A DNA stretch of 64,000 nt from an uncultured Spirochaetia bacterium (GTDB lineage: Bacteria > Spirochaetota > Spirochaetia > JABEVK01), in assembly GCA_937960645.1 (NCBI GenBank), contig CALGPJ010000007.1, positions 62,001 through 126,000 on the forward strand. The letters are read 5' to 3'. Position numbers and translations under genes: made by a program. Position 1 is the first letter of the stretch. Each line of letters begins with the position of its first letter. The notes beneath the pieces were generated by a model. The model was not told where the DNA came from, searched no databases, and worked only from the letters and a program-made list of their open reading frames with translations. Of this stretch, positions 53,400 through 62,226 are shown one piece after another.

Positions 53400-54440
53400 A
53401 TGGTAAATGTGTCGATCAAGGCAGTCAGCAGGGAGGATTTGGAGCGTGAGATCTTCGATCTTAAAAACCTGCTCACCATTTCCAAGAGTCTAAACTCAAC
53501 GCTAGATTACAATATTCTGACGGACAGCATCCTTTACACCTGCCTTGGTTCCCTTACCGTGGTCAGGGCCGGTTTCCTTTCGAAAAAAAGCATCGACTCG
53601 AACGAATTTTCCCTTCATCGTAACTATCTGGGCTTCGAATTGGACCACAATCAGGACTATGGCATTCCGGAAAAGGACCCCTTGATCGACTACTTCGCCC
53701 GAAACACGCGCTGTCATTCCCTGGAAATGTTGCGCGAAATCTCCGCTGAGTCCCAATTCGATCTGAGGGCCCTCGAAAGACTTTGCCCTAAAATCATCGT
53801 TCCCATGAAAGCCAAGGGACAGATCAACGGAATTCTGGTTCTTGGCGAAAAGATCGACGGTAGCGATTTTACCCACCGTGACCGCGACTACCTGGAAAAC
53901 ATCGCCAACTTTGCCGCCATTGCCATTCACAACGCCTTCCTTTTCGAAATGACCACAACCGACATGATGACCAAGCTGAAGATGAAACATTTCTTCATGA
54001 ATTCTCTCAAGGAAAAGATGGAACTCAACAAGACAGGGGATTTGAGCATCGTCATGCTCGACATCGACCATTTCAAAGTCTTGAACGATACCTACGGCCA
54101 TCTAACCGGCGATGAGGTCCTGAAACAGGTTGCCCGTGTCATTCAGGATACAGTCCGACAGGTGGATATTGCGGCACGTTATGGGGGAGAGGAATTCATC
54201 CTACTTTTGCCCGATGCCAACATCAGTTTGGCAAAAATCGTGGCCGAACGTATCCGCCGGAATATCGCCGAACATCCCACGGTGATCGATGGGGTCAAAT
54301 ACCCGGTAACAGTGAGCCTGGGGGTTGCCCAGTACGATCCCCAGCGCGATTTGACCGAGCGGCACTTCGTGGAGAGGGCCGACCAGGCTCTTTACCGGTC
54401 CAAAGAACATGGTCGCAATCAGACGAGCGTGGCCCCGTGA
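53400..54440 (+). CDS. GAF-GGDEF diguanylate cyclase
   Basis: The 346-aa cytoplasmic protein has an N-terminal GAF-like sensor (about 20-185, including KIIVPMKAKGQINGILVLGE) and a complete GGDEF domain. The active-site motif is GGEEF at 262-266 and the product-inhibition motif RQVD at 253-256 is in register, so it should make c-di-GMP with feedback inhibition. It follows purQ after 12 bases and overlaps the malic enzyme start (GTGA), so it is in an operon with metabolic genes. The input ligand is unknown. Confidence 0.9.
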   Translation: MVNVSIKAVSREDLEREIFDLKNLLTISKSLNSTLDYNILTDSILYTCLGSLTVVRAGFLSKKSIDSNEFSLHRNYLGFELDHNQDYGIPEKDPLIDYFARNTRCHSLEMLREISAESQFDLRALERLCPKIIVPMKAKGQINGILVLGEKIDGSDFTHRDRDYLENIANFAAIAIHNAFLFEMTTTDMMTKLKMKHFFMNSLKEKMELNKTGDLSIVMLDIDHFKVLNDTYGHLTGDEVLKQVARVIQDTVRQVDIAARYGGEEFILLLPDANISLAKIVAERIRRNIAEHPTVIDGVKYPVTVSLGVAQYDPQRDLTERHFVERADQALYRSKEHGRNQTSVAP

Positions 54441-55669
54441 GCGAATCACCCTCCCTGGACCTTCATCGACAGTTAAAAGGTAAGCTGCGGATTCAGGCTG
54501 CCCGTCCGCTAAAAAATCTCGAGGATCTGGCCTTGCTGTACACCCCAGGGGTTGCGGACGCCTGCAGCGCCATCGTGCGCGACCCTGCCGAGGTTTGGGA
54601 GCTCACCGGGCGCGGCAACCTGGTGGCCATTGTGAGCGATGGAAGCGCCGTATTGGGCCTGGGAAACATCGGGCCTCTGGCAGGACTGCCGGTCATGGAG
54701 GGCAAGGCCCTGCTGTTTCGGGAATTTGCCCAGATCGATGCCGTTCCACTGGTTCTGAATACCCAGGATGTGGAAGAAATCTGCCGGGTAGTCGAATGCC
54801 TGGCGCCGAGTTTTGGCGGGATCAATCTGGAGGACATCGCCGCCCCAAGGTGTTTCGAGATCGAGGAAAAACTTCAGAGCAAAATCGACATTCCTGTTTT
54901 TCACGACGACCAGCACGGTACAGCCGTGGTCGTCCTGGCGGCCCTCTTCAATGTGACACGGTGCTTTCAGCGATCAGAAAAAGAACTCAGGATCGTCGTC
55001 AACGGTGCGGGTGCGGCGGGCAGTGCCATCACCCGCCTTCTTCTTGCCAGCGGCTTCTCGAACATCACCGTCTGTGACCGGCAAGGCATCCTGGGTACGG
55101 ACTACATCCACCGTGGCGATCATTTCGGGGAGCTTGCCAGACTCACCCGCCCCCAACCCGAACGCGGCAATCTCGCTCAAGCCTTGGAGGGGGCCAACGT
55201 GTTCATCGGTGTCAGCGCTCCCGGAGTATTGAATTCCGAAATGGTCAGGACGATGCACCGCGAGTCGGCGGTTTTTGCCCTGGCCAACCCGGTCCCCGAG
55301 ATCTCTCCCGAGGAGCTGCTTTCTACCGAGGTCAGACTTTCGGCTTTCGGAAAATCCGGTTCCAAAAATCAAATCAACAACGTGCTCGCCTTTCCGGGCA
55401 TTTTTCGGGGTGTCCTGGATGTTCGGGCTTCGAAGATCACGCAGGAAATGAAAATTGACGCCGCCCGGGCGCTTTCACAACTGGTGAGCGATCGGCAGAT
55501 CGAAGATAATATCATCATTCCGAGCCCCTTCGATCCTCGGGTCGTGCCCGCGGTTGCTTTCGCTGTTGCCGCAGCCGCTGAAAAGCAGAACCCAACCCAC
55601 GGTTCTCGGAACCTCCAAAAATACCACAGGGAACTTTGCAGCAAATTCGCACCATTTGAAATTTTGTGA
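54437..55669 (+). CDS. Malic enzyme (NAD(P)-dependent, small bacterial type)
   Basis: Malic enzyme converts malate to pyruvate and CO2, here probably feeding the pyruvate dehydrogenase complex. The 410-aa product has the N-terminal LALLYTPGVADACSAI, VSDGSAVLGLGNIGPLAG with VMEGKA after it, NLEDIAAPRCFEIE, the metal-site block VFHDDQHGTAVVVLAAL and a Rossmann loop VVNGAGAAGSAI. The length matches the short class without a phosphotransacetylase domain. The GTG start overlaps the cyclase stop. Cofactor preference is not decidable by eye. Confidence 0.92.
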   Translation: MSESPSLDLHRQLKGKLRIQAARPLKNLEDLALLYTPGVADACSAIVRDPAEVWELTGRGNLVAIVSDGSAVLGLGNIGPLAGLPVMEGKALLFREFAQIDAVPLVLNTQDVEEICRVVECLAPSFGGINLEDIAAPRCFEIEEKLQSKIDIPVFHDDQHGTAVVVLAALFNVTRCFQRSEKELRIVVNGAGAAGSAITRLLLASGFSNITVCDRQGILGTDYIHRGDHFGELARLTRPQPERGNLAQALEGANVFIGVSAPGVLNSEMVRTMHRESAVFALANPVPEISPEELLSTEVRLSAFGKSGSKNQINNVLAFPGIFRGVLDVRASKITQEMKIDAARALSQLVSDRQIEDNIIIPSPFDPRVVPAVAFAVAAAAEKQNPTHGSRNLQKYHRELCSKFAPFEIL

Positions 55670-55695
55670 GAATTAGATTAGATTGGTAGGGAAAT

Positions 55696-55890
55696 ATGTC
55701 TGACAGGGATTCATTCCAGGAGCGAATCGGCGATGGACTCGTTCGGATCGGGGCCATCACGCAAGTGCAGTGTGATCATGTCCTGCAACTGCAAAAAGCT
55801 GGGGATAAAAGACTTTTTGGCGAAATCGCCCTGGCCCTGGGGTATGTCGATTTTCAAAGTCTCATGAATTATTTGAACAAGAAGGCGTAA
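55696..55890 (+). CDS. 64-aa GspE N-terminal-domain-like small protein
   Basis: The short product reads RIGDGLVRIGAITQVQCDHV followed by RLFGEIALALGYVDFQSLMNYL. This is the repeat-like pattern of the N-terminal domain of type II secretion/MshE ATPases (low-complexity Gly/Leu turns), here as a free-standing protein. Some such domains bind c-di-GMP, but the unit is short and the key residues cannot be judged by eye. A weak promoter (TTGAAA-N17-TAGATT, 55656-55684) precedes it. It is separated by three bases from the nuclease-family gene. Confidence 0.6.
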   Translation: MSDRDSFQERIGDGLVRIGAITQVQCDHVLQLQKAGDKRLFGEIALALGYVDFQSLMNYLNKKA

Positions 55891-55893
55891 ATT

Positions 55894-56574
55894 ATGTTTG
55901 TCGAGGCAGAGGTGTGGACCATTGTGAAGACCGAGGTAGGCCATGCCGTTTTGGTGCGGCCCCTGGGCGGTAAGAAAGCTGTACCCATCGTGATTGGAGC
56001 CTTCGAGGTTCAGAGTATCATTCTGGGTCAAAGCACCTTTATCGGTCTCAAAGAAACGATCACGCGTCCCATGACCCACGATTTGATGCTCAGCCTCGTC
56101 CACATCCTCAGCGGAAAAGTGTCTCGGGTTGGCATCTACAAACTCGAGGAGGGCATTTACTACGCCAACATCTTCCTCGATCAAAACGGAAAAGAGCTAA
56201 TTGTCGATAGCAGGCCCAGCGATGCTCTGGCACTGGCTCTTCGTGCCCACTGCCCGATCTACATCGAAGATTCCATCGTCGATCAGGTTGGGGTGGAATC
56301 GGAGAGTATCCAACGTTCGCCCGAAGAAGAGCATTATTCACCCGAGGAAGTTCAGGAAGAGATCTACGAAGAAGTCACCGATGACGACGAGAACATTTTC
56401 CCGGGCGCCGACGCCTTCACCGAAGAGCAAATAGGGCCAATGAATCCTTCGAGCCAGGAAAACATTTCTCGAATGACCCAAAAAGAACTTGAAGAAAGAC
56501 TTCAATACTGCGTCGAAAACGAACTTTACGAGGAAGCGGCACGAATCAGAGACCTTCTGAAAAACTTTGATTGA
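55894..56574 (+). CDS. Bifunctional nuclease (DUF151) family protein with C-terminal UVR motif
   Basis: The 226-aa product has an N-terminal BFN/DUF151 domain (about 1-140) with AVPIVIGAFEVQSI, RPMTHDLMLSLVHIL and SRPSDALALALRAHCPIY. An acidic linker (about 140-190) is followed by a UvrB/UvrC-type motif, LEERLQYCVENELYEEAARI. BFN domains show RNase/DNase activity in a few cases; the UVR motif suggests binding to a nucleic-acid repair or ribosome-related partner. The DUF151-UVR combination recurs in several phyla. Confidence 0.85.
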   Translation: MFVEAEVWTIVKTEVGHAVLVRPLGGKKAVPIVIGAFEVQSIILGQSTFIGLKETITRPMTHDLMLSLVHILSGKVSRVGIYKLEEGIYYANIFLDQNGKELIVDSRPSDALALALRAHCPIYIEDSIVDQVGVESESIQRSPEEEHYSPEEVQEEIYEEVTDDDENIFPGADAFTEEQIGPMNPSSQENISRMTQKELEERLQYCVENELYEEAARIRDLLKNFD

Positions 56575-56599
56575 CGTTTTGAGCCTCTCCGTCTAGGAT
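56571..56599 (+). promoter_or_regulatory. Candidate malQ promoter overlapping the end of the upstream gene
   Basis: TTGACG (56571-56576), which includes the stop codon of the nuclease gene, is followed after 17 bases by TAGGAT (56594-56599). Transcription would start near 56606, a short distance before malQ. Confidence 0.45.
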
Positions 56600-56621
56600 G
56601 GTAATGACACCATTGGAGAGG
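56584..56621 (+). promoter_or_regulatory. Nested hairpin that can pair with the malQ Shine-Dalgarno
   Basis: CCTCTCC (56584-56590) is complementary to GGAGAGG (56615-56621), which is the ribosome-binding sequence of malQ. Inside it, ATGGT (56598-56602) pairs with ACCAT (56609-56613). Only transcripts that read through from upstream contain both arms. Confidence 0.45.
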
Positions 56622-56626
56622 GACCG

Positions 56627-58630
56627 ATGAAATTTCCGCATAAAGATCACTTCCTGACAGGCTTGGCCATACCTCTAAGTGCAATTCGCTCATCAGAGGG
56701 GAACGCCATCGGAGAATTTCCTGATTTGGTTGAACTGGGCCGACTGTGCCAAAAAACAGGTATCGAGCTGGTTCAATTGCTACCGATCAACGATACCGGT
56801 TTGGAAAGTTCACCTTACAGCGCCCTGAGTGCTTACGCCTTGCACCCTGTTTATTTGAGGATTGAAGATTTACCGAACAGCAAGGTCGTTCAAAAGGAAT
56901 TGAGTACCTTCCATGCCCTTTACGATAAGGCGTCGCGTCTCAATTTTCGTCAAATCGTTCTGGACAAGTACAAGATCCTAAAAAACCTCTACGCGGACCA
57001 AATGGCGTCCATCCTGGAGGATCCCCAAATCAGGGACTTTGTTGCAAGCAATCCCTGGATCATCCCGTACAGTGTTTTCATGGATTTGAAACTAAAAAAT
57101 CACTGGGCAGGTTGGCAATCCTGGCCTGAACACCAGAAGCCCTCAGCGAGTTTTATTCAGGAATACTGGACTTCGCCGCAGCATACCCAGGAGGTGTTTT
57201 TTTTCGCATGGCTTCAATACCACTGTGAAAAACAGCTTCGATTCGCCAAGGAACAATTGGAGTCCCTCGGGGTGGCCATCAAGGGGGATATCCCCATCCT
57301 GATCAACGAGGATAGCGCCGATGCCTGGGCCTACCCGGAAACCTTCAGTCTAGAACTGCGCGCCGGAGCTCCTCCGGAGCCTGGTTCTCCCGAGGGCCAG
57401 AATTGGGGATTCCCGATTTACAGGTGGGAAGTCCTGGAGCGGAATGGTTATCAGTGGTGGAAGGATCGGCTATTACAGGCCGACAAGTTCTACCATGCCT
57501 ATCGAATCGACCACGTTCTGGGCTTCTTTCGAATTTGGGCAACCCCATATCAAAACTATTCGGCCAATTTAGGCTATTTTTTGCCCTCGCACTTTTTGTC
57601 AACGGCCGATCTCCAGCAGAGAGGTTTCGGCCCGGATCGCCTGGCCTGGCTGAGCCAACCGCATTTGGCCGGCAGATTTCTTCGTGACCGGCTGGGCTTG
57701 GAGTGGGCCAACGTCGTGGAACAGGCCCTGGATCGGGTGGGGGAGGAGGACCTGTACCGTTTCAAGCCGTTTATCGATGGAGAACGCAAAATCAACGACA
57801 TGAATGTCAGTCCTCATGCCAAAAGCTTTCTTATCCAGGAGTTCCGCAACCGGGCCCTCATCCAGGTATCGGAAGACCGCTGGATTCCAAGTTGGACCTA
57901 TTACAACAGCTCGGCCTATCGATCGCTCAACGATCACGAGCGGTGGTCCTTTGATAATCTCGCACAGGAAACCTGGAAAAAATCGGAACATCTTTGGGAG
58001 GAACAGGGCAATCGACTGATGGATCTCATGAAAAATACCACGCCGATGCTCGTTTGTGCCGAGGACCTGGGTGTCATTCCCGATTGTGTGCCGCGTGTCT
58101 TGCAACAAAAACGGATCCTGGGGCTCAAAATCCCCCGATGGTCCCGAAATTGGAATCATCCGGGGCAGCCCTATTACCCGGTTACGGAATACCCGCTTTT
58201 GTCTGTATGTGCCCCCAGCGTCCACGACACATCGACCCTGAGGCAGTGGTGGTACGAAGAGCCCGATCATCAAGGTTTCCTGGGAGCGATCGGCGAACAG
58301 GAGCCCCTGGGTTCCGACTACGACGAGGAGACGGCCTACAGGGTCATCCGAGGACTGCTCAAAACGAGTTCTTTCCTTTGCATTTTTTTCATTCAGGATC
58401 TGTTGGCTCTCAGCGCCGACCTGTTGGAAAATGATCCCAATGATGAAAGAATCAACATTCCCGGTACCGTTTCCGAAAAAAATTGGAGTTACCGAATGAA
58501 ATATCCCATCAATCAACTTCTGGCACATCAGAAATGGATCGACTCTCTCAGCAAACTCATTTCGGAAAGAAGTTCACGTACCTTGAACGACAGCCAAAAG
58601 GAGGCAGTCTCATGCAACTCATCCTACTGA
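56627..58630 (+). CDS. malQ: 4-alpha-glucanotransferase (amylomaltase)
   Basis: MalQ (GH77) transfers alpha-1,4-glucan segments and releases glucose. The 667-aa product starts LTGLAIPLSAIRSSEG and has the substrate block LVQLLPINDTGLESSPYSAL, the nucleophile region YRIDHVLGFFRIW, the acid/base region CAEDLGVIPDCVP and the C-terminal catalytic Asp in SVHDTSTLRQWW. It is longer than plain amylomaltases of about 500-550 aa by extra C-terminal sequence. The start ATG at 56627 has GGAGAGG upstream. Its 3' end overlaps the GH13 gene by 19 bases, so the two act together on glucans. Confidence 0.9.
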   Translation: MKFPHKDHFLTGLAIPLSAIRSSEGNAIGEFPDLVELGRLCQKTGIELVQLLPINDTGLESSPYSALSAYALHPVYLRIEDLPNSKVVQKELSTFHALYDKASRLNFRQIVLDKYKILKNLYADQMASILEDPQIRDFVASNPWIIPYSVFMDLKLKNHWAGWQSWPEHQKPSASFIQEYWTSPQHTQEVFFFAWLQYHCEKQLRFAKEQLESLGVAIKGDIPILINEDSADAWAYPETFSLELRAGAPPEPGSPEGQNWGFPIYRWEVLERNGYQWWKDRLLQADKFYHAYRIDHVLGFFRIWATPYQNYSANLGYFLPSHFLSTADLQQRGFGPDRLAWLSQPHLAGRFLRDRLGLEWANVVEQALDRVGEEDLYRFKPFIDGERKINDMNVSPHAKSFLIQEFRNRALIQVSEDRWIPSWTYYNSSAYRSLNDHERWSFDNLAQETWKKSEHLWEEQGNRLMDLMKNTTPMLVCAEDLGVIPDCVPRVLQQKRILGLKIPRWSRNWNHPGQPYYPVTEYPLLSVCAPSVHDTSTLRQWWYEEPDHQGFLGAIGEQEPLGSDYDEETAYRVIRGLLKTSSFLCIFFIQDLLALSADLLENDPNDERINIPGTVSEKNWSYRMKYPINQLLAHQKWIDSLSKLISERSSRTLNDSQKEAVSCNSSY

Positions 58631-61600
58631 ATTCGACACGGTTGGGCGCCCACAAGAAAACACCCCGAAGGGTGACGATGGAGTTTCACATCAACCGTAA
58701 AAGCCGGGATTTTTACGAATTCGATCAGGAACTCTTTTCGATCAGCGGCAACGTGGTGTTTGCCAATTTTTTGGCCACGCGAATTTTTGCAAAAAAAATC
58801 AACGACAAAAGGGATATTGCCACTCATCCGCAAAAAGCGGTGCTACCCGGCCAGCTAAATGCGATGGGACTCATCGACGAAATCTTGCATTACGTCGCCG
58901 AGCTTTACCGCGAAGAAACCGACATGACCCTGTTCCGTCAGGCTCTGGACTACCTCCAGCACAAATTAGGCAGCGAACAGTTGGATCGACTCCTGCATTC
59001 TTTTGTGGAAGAGTTCCCCGGCATCCAGGTCTATCGGGGCGAAATATCCGCCAGGGATTTTCTTGCAGGGGAAACGGAGGGGATCTCCCACCGGGAAATC
59101 ATCATGGAAGAAATTCTCCTTCTCTGGTTGGCCAACATGAACCCCGCCTTTGGCCCCTTCCTGGAGCTTTTCGATGATTCAAATTTGAAAGCCTCCACCG
59201 TCTATGGACAATTCGCCGGCCTTCTTCATGAGTTTTTCGAACAAAAACCCAAATTCGGACCCGATAACCAAAACATCATCGACATGTTGCGTGCTCCAGC
59301 TATCGCCGTGCCGAATTCGTTGCAAGGCCAGCTTCAATACATGATCGACCGGTGGGGCATGCTTCTGGGCAAGTTCCTCATGAGGCTGTTGAGCAGTTTG
59401 GATTACCTCAAAGAGGAGGCACGTCTCTTCTGGAAGGGGGGATTTTCCAAGGAGGGATATGATTCCGCCCTGACGTACAGCGATGTGGAGATCGAAGCCT
59501 TCAGTCCCGACAAGGACTGGATGCCCAAGGTCATTTTGATCGCCAAGAGCACCCTGGTCTGGTTGGACCAGCTATCAAAAAAATACCAGCGGCACATCCA
59601 GCGCCTGGATGAAATACCCGACGAGGAGCTGGATATTCTCGCCCGAAGAGGTTTCAACGCCCTGTGGTTTATCGGACTTTGGGAGAGGAGCAAGGCATCC
59701 AAGCGCATCAAACAAATGTGCGGCAACCCTGAAGCCGAGGCCTCGGCGTACTCACTCTACGATTACGATATTGCCTGGGAGCTGGGAGGCTGGGAAGCAC
59801 TGAACAACCTCCGCGAGCGGGCCTGGCGCAGGGGCATAAGACTGGCGGCCGATATGGTTCCCAACCATACAGGCATCGACTCCAAATGGATGAGTGAACA
59901 TCCTGACCGATTCCTTCAGTTGCCCTACAGCCCCTATCCCAATTACACCTTCAATGGTCCGGATCTCAGCCAGGACCCCAACATCGAGGTGAAAATCGAA
60001 GACCATTACTACGATCGTTCCGATGCGGCCGTGACCTTTTTTTATCGCCACAAACACACCGGACAGGTCCGGCATATCTATCATGGAAACGACGGCACAA
60101 GCATGCCCTGGAACGACACGGCCCAGCTCAACTTCTTGAATCCGGAAACCCGGGAGGCTGTCATCCAGGTCATCCTTCACGTTGCCCGTAACTTCCCGAT
60201 CATCCGGTTCGATGCGGCTATGACCTTGGCCAAGAAGCATATTCAGCGGCTCTGGTTCCCACTACCGGGAAGCGGCGGCGACATCGCCAGCAGGGCAGAA
60301 CACGCCATGACGCGGGAGGACTTCGACCGCGCAATTCCCGTGGAATTCTGGCGTGAGGTGGTCGATCGGGTAGCTCTTGAGGTGCCGGACACCCTGTTAT
60401 TGGCCGAAGCGTTTTGGATGATGGAGGGATATTTTGTCCGCACCCTCGGCATGCACCGGGTTTATAACTCTGCCTTTATGCACATGTTCAAGAAGGAAGA
60501 CAACGAAAAGTACCGTTACACCATCAAAAACACCCTCGAGTTCGATCCCGAAATCCTGAAGCGGTTCGTCAATTTCATGAACAACCCTGATGAGGAGACC
60601 GCCGCCGTTCAGTTCGGTACCGGGGACAAGTATTTCGGTGTCGCCACCATGATGGCGACCATGCCGGGAACGCCGATGTTCGGTCATGGGCAGATCGAAG
60701 GTTTTCGGGAAAAGTACGGAATGGAATACCGTCGCGCATACTGGGACGAAAAAGAAGATCATGAGCTCATCGCCCGACACGAACGCGAGATCTTCCCCTT
60801 GCTTCACAAACGCTACCTATTTGCCGAGGTCAAAAACTTCTACCTTTACGATCTTTGGGCTCCGGAGGGGCATGTGAACCAAAATGTGTTCGCATTTTCC
60901 AACGGCCACGGTGGGGAATATGCCCTGGTTCTTTACAACAATTCGTATTCGAAGGCGATCGGATGGATCCGAATGAGTGCCGGATACGCGATCAAAAAGC
61001 CCGACGGGACCAAGGAAATCGTTCAAAAGGATTTGGGTTCGGCCCTGCAGCTCCATCATGGTTCGCGAAACTTCGTCGTGCTGCGGGAATTGAACTCCAA
61101 CCTCTGGTTTGTCAGGCGTTCCGATGACCTGCTCAATCAGGGGATGTATGTCGACCTGAACGGTTATCAGAAGCAGGTATTCCTGGATATTCACGAAGTT
61201 TACGATGCGGATGGGCGGTTCGAGAGGTTGCACAACAGCCTGGGAGGAGCGGGGTGCGAGGACATCGAGGAGGCTATCAAACAAATCGAAATTCCGGCGG
61301 TTTATGCGGCCTTCGACGATTTATTCAATCCCGGCAGGCTTGTCGAGGTGTTGAATTTCCTGCAAATGCCGGAGCACGACGACGAGGAATCGCTTTGGAG
61401 AAACCTGGAGGCCAGACTTCTCCATTTGACCTTCGAGACTAAAGCGGCCTGTCGTGGTAAAGGCGATTCGCATCAGGCCGCAGTACAGATGCGGCAGGAG
61501 CTATCCGCCCTGGAGGAGCTCCTCCTCATGCCAATCACCTATGATGATGATAAATCCATCGCCCAGCCTCTGGGAATCATCGATACCCGTTTCCGCAGTC

Positions 61601-62193
61601 CCAGTCACCTGCCCTATAGTTTGTACGCCTACAGCGTCCTCTTACCGCTCGGTCTCGTCACCGATTTCAAGGATGATCTGCCTGCGGTCAGCCTCGCGCT
61701 CATTGAAGATTGGTACCTTGATCGGCGCCTCAGGCGTTTTCTCACCCAGACGGGGATGCATCCCGGCGAAGCACGGCACCTTGTCGACATGATGCGGCTG
61801 TGTCTGGAGCTGAGGGGTTGGTTCGACATGAAACTTGTCGAATCCGATCTTTCGGAAAAAGAACTTGCCGGGGTATTGCTTGAAAAAGCTATGTCCATAC
61901 CTGGTGTTCGGGTCATCTTCGGTGAAAACGTTTGGGAGGGGAATCGCTATATCAACAAAGAGGGCTTCGAATATGCCCTGTTATGGTTCCTCAGTGTCGG
62001 GTGTCTCGACATCATTCGACGGGAAGCCGAAAACGCCAGCCGATTGAAATGGATCAGCCGTCTCCACCAAATCCTGAATCTATGGCGTGCGGTTGCGGAG
62101 AAGCAGGGATACAACATCGATAACATGCTTCAGGAATTTCTGCCAAAAAGGAAGACCGTAGAAAAGATACAAATCAAGGACAAGAAAAAATGA
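58612..62193 (+). CDS. Very large GH13 (alpha-amylase family) protein
   Basis: The 1193-aa product has a helical N-terminal region of about 340 residues, a GH13 barrel (about 345-760), and a C-terminal helical region of about 400 residues. Barrel motifs are region I DMVPNHTG, region II IIRFDAAMT with nucleophile Asp534, region III LLAEAFWMMEG with acid/base Glu599, and region IV MNNPDEE with Asp660, where the usual NHD reads NPD. Substrate specificity is unclear; a glucan- or oligosaccharide-acting hydrolase or transferase is likely. The start is ATG at 58612 (GGAGG eight bases upstream); an earlier frame start inside malQ is rejected. Confidence 0.8.
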   Translation: MQLILLNSTRLGAHKKTPRRVTMEFHINRKSRDFYEFDQELFSISGNVVFANFLATRIFAKKINDKRDIATHPQKAVLPGQLNAMGLIDEILHYVAELYREETDMTLFRQALDYLQHKLGSEQLDRLLHSFVEEFPGIQVYRGEISARDFLAGETEGISHREIIMEEILLLWLANMNPAFGPFLELFDDSNLKASTVYGQFAGLLHEFFEQKPKFGPDNQNIIDMLRAPAIAVPNSLQGQLQYMIDRWGMLLGKFLMRLLSSLDYLKEEARLFWKGGFSKEGYDSALTYSDVEIEAFSPDKDWMPKVILIAKSTLVWLDQLSKKYQRHIQRLDEIPDEELDILARRGFNALWFIGLWERSKASKRIKQMCGNPEAEASAYSLYDYDIAWELGGWEALNNLRERAWRRGIRLAADMVPNHTGIDSKWMSEHPDRFLQLPYSPYPNYTFNGPDLSQDPNIEVKIEDHYYDRSDAAVTFFYRHKHTGQVRHIYHGNDGTSMPWNDTAQLNFLNPETREAVIQVILHVARNFPIIRFDAAMTLAKKHIQRLWFPLPGSGGDIASRAEHAMTREDFDRAIPVEFWREVVDRVALEVPDTLLLAEAFWMMEGYFVRTLGMHRVYNSAFMHMFKKEDNEKYRYTIKNTLEFDPEILKRFVNFMNNPDEETAAVQFGTGDKYFGVATMMATMPGTPMFGHGQIEGFREKYGMEYRRAYWDEKEDHELIARHEREIFPLLHKRYLFAEVKNFYLYDLWAPEGHVNQNVFAFSNGHGGEYALVLYNNSYSKAIGWIRMSAGYAIKKPDGTKEIVQKDLGSALQLHHGSRNFVVLRELNSNLWFVRRSDDLLNQGMYVDLNGYQKQVFLDIHEVYDADGRFERLHNSLGGAGCEDIEEAIKQIEIPAVYAAFDDLFNPGRLVEVLNFLQMPEHDDEESLWRNLEARLLHLTFETKAACRGKGDSHQAAVQMRQELSALEELLLMPITYDDDKSIAQPLGIIDTRFRSPSHLPYSLYAYSVLLPLGLVTDFKDDLPAVSLALIEDWYLDRRLRRFLTQTGMHPGEARHLVDMMRLCLELRGWFDMKLVESDLSEKELAGVLLEKAMSIPGVRVIFGENVWEGNRYINKEGFEYALLWFLSVGCLDIIRREAENASRLKWISRLHQILNLWRAVAEKQGYNIDNMLQEFLPKRKTVEKIQIKDKKK

Positions 62194-62199
62194 CGCATG

Positions 62200-62222
62200 G
62201 GGCTCCCAAAGATCGGGGGCCC
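62200..62222. terminator. Hairpin between convergent GH13 and PP2C genes
   Basis: GGGCTCCC (62200-62207) pairs with GGGGGCCC (62215-62222), one G-T pair, loop of seven bases. It sits in the 33-base gap between two convergent genes. T-runs are weak on both strands, so it may terminate in either direction only partly. Confidence 0.45.
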
Positions 62223-62226
62223 TGAT

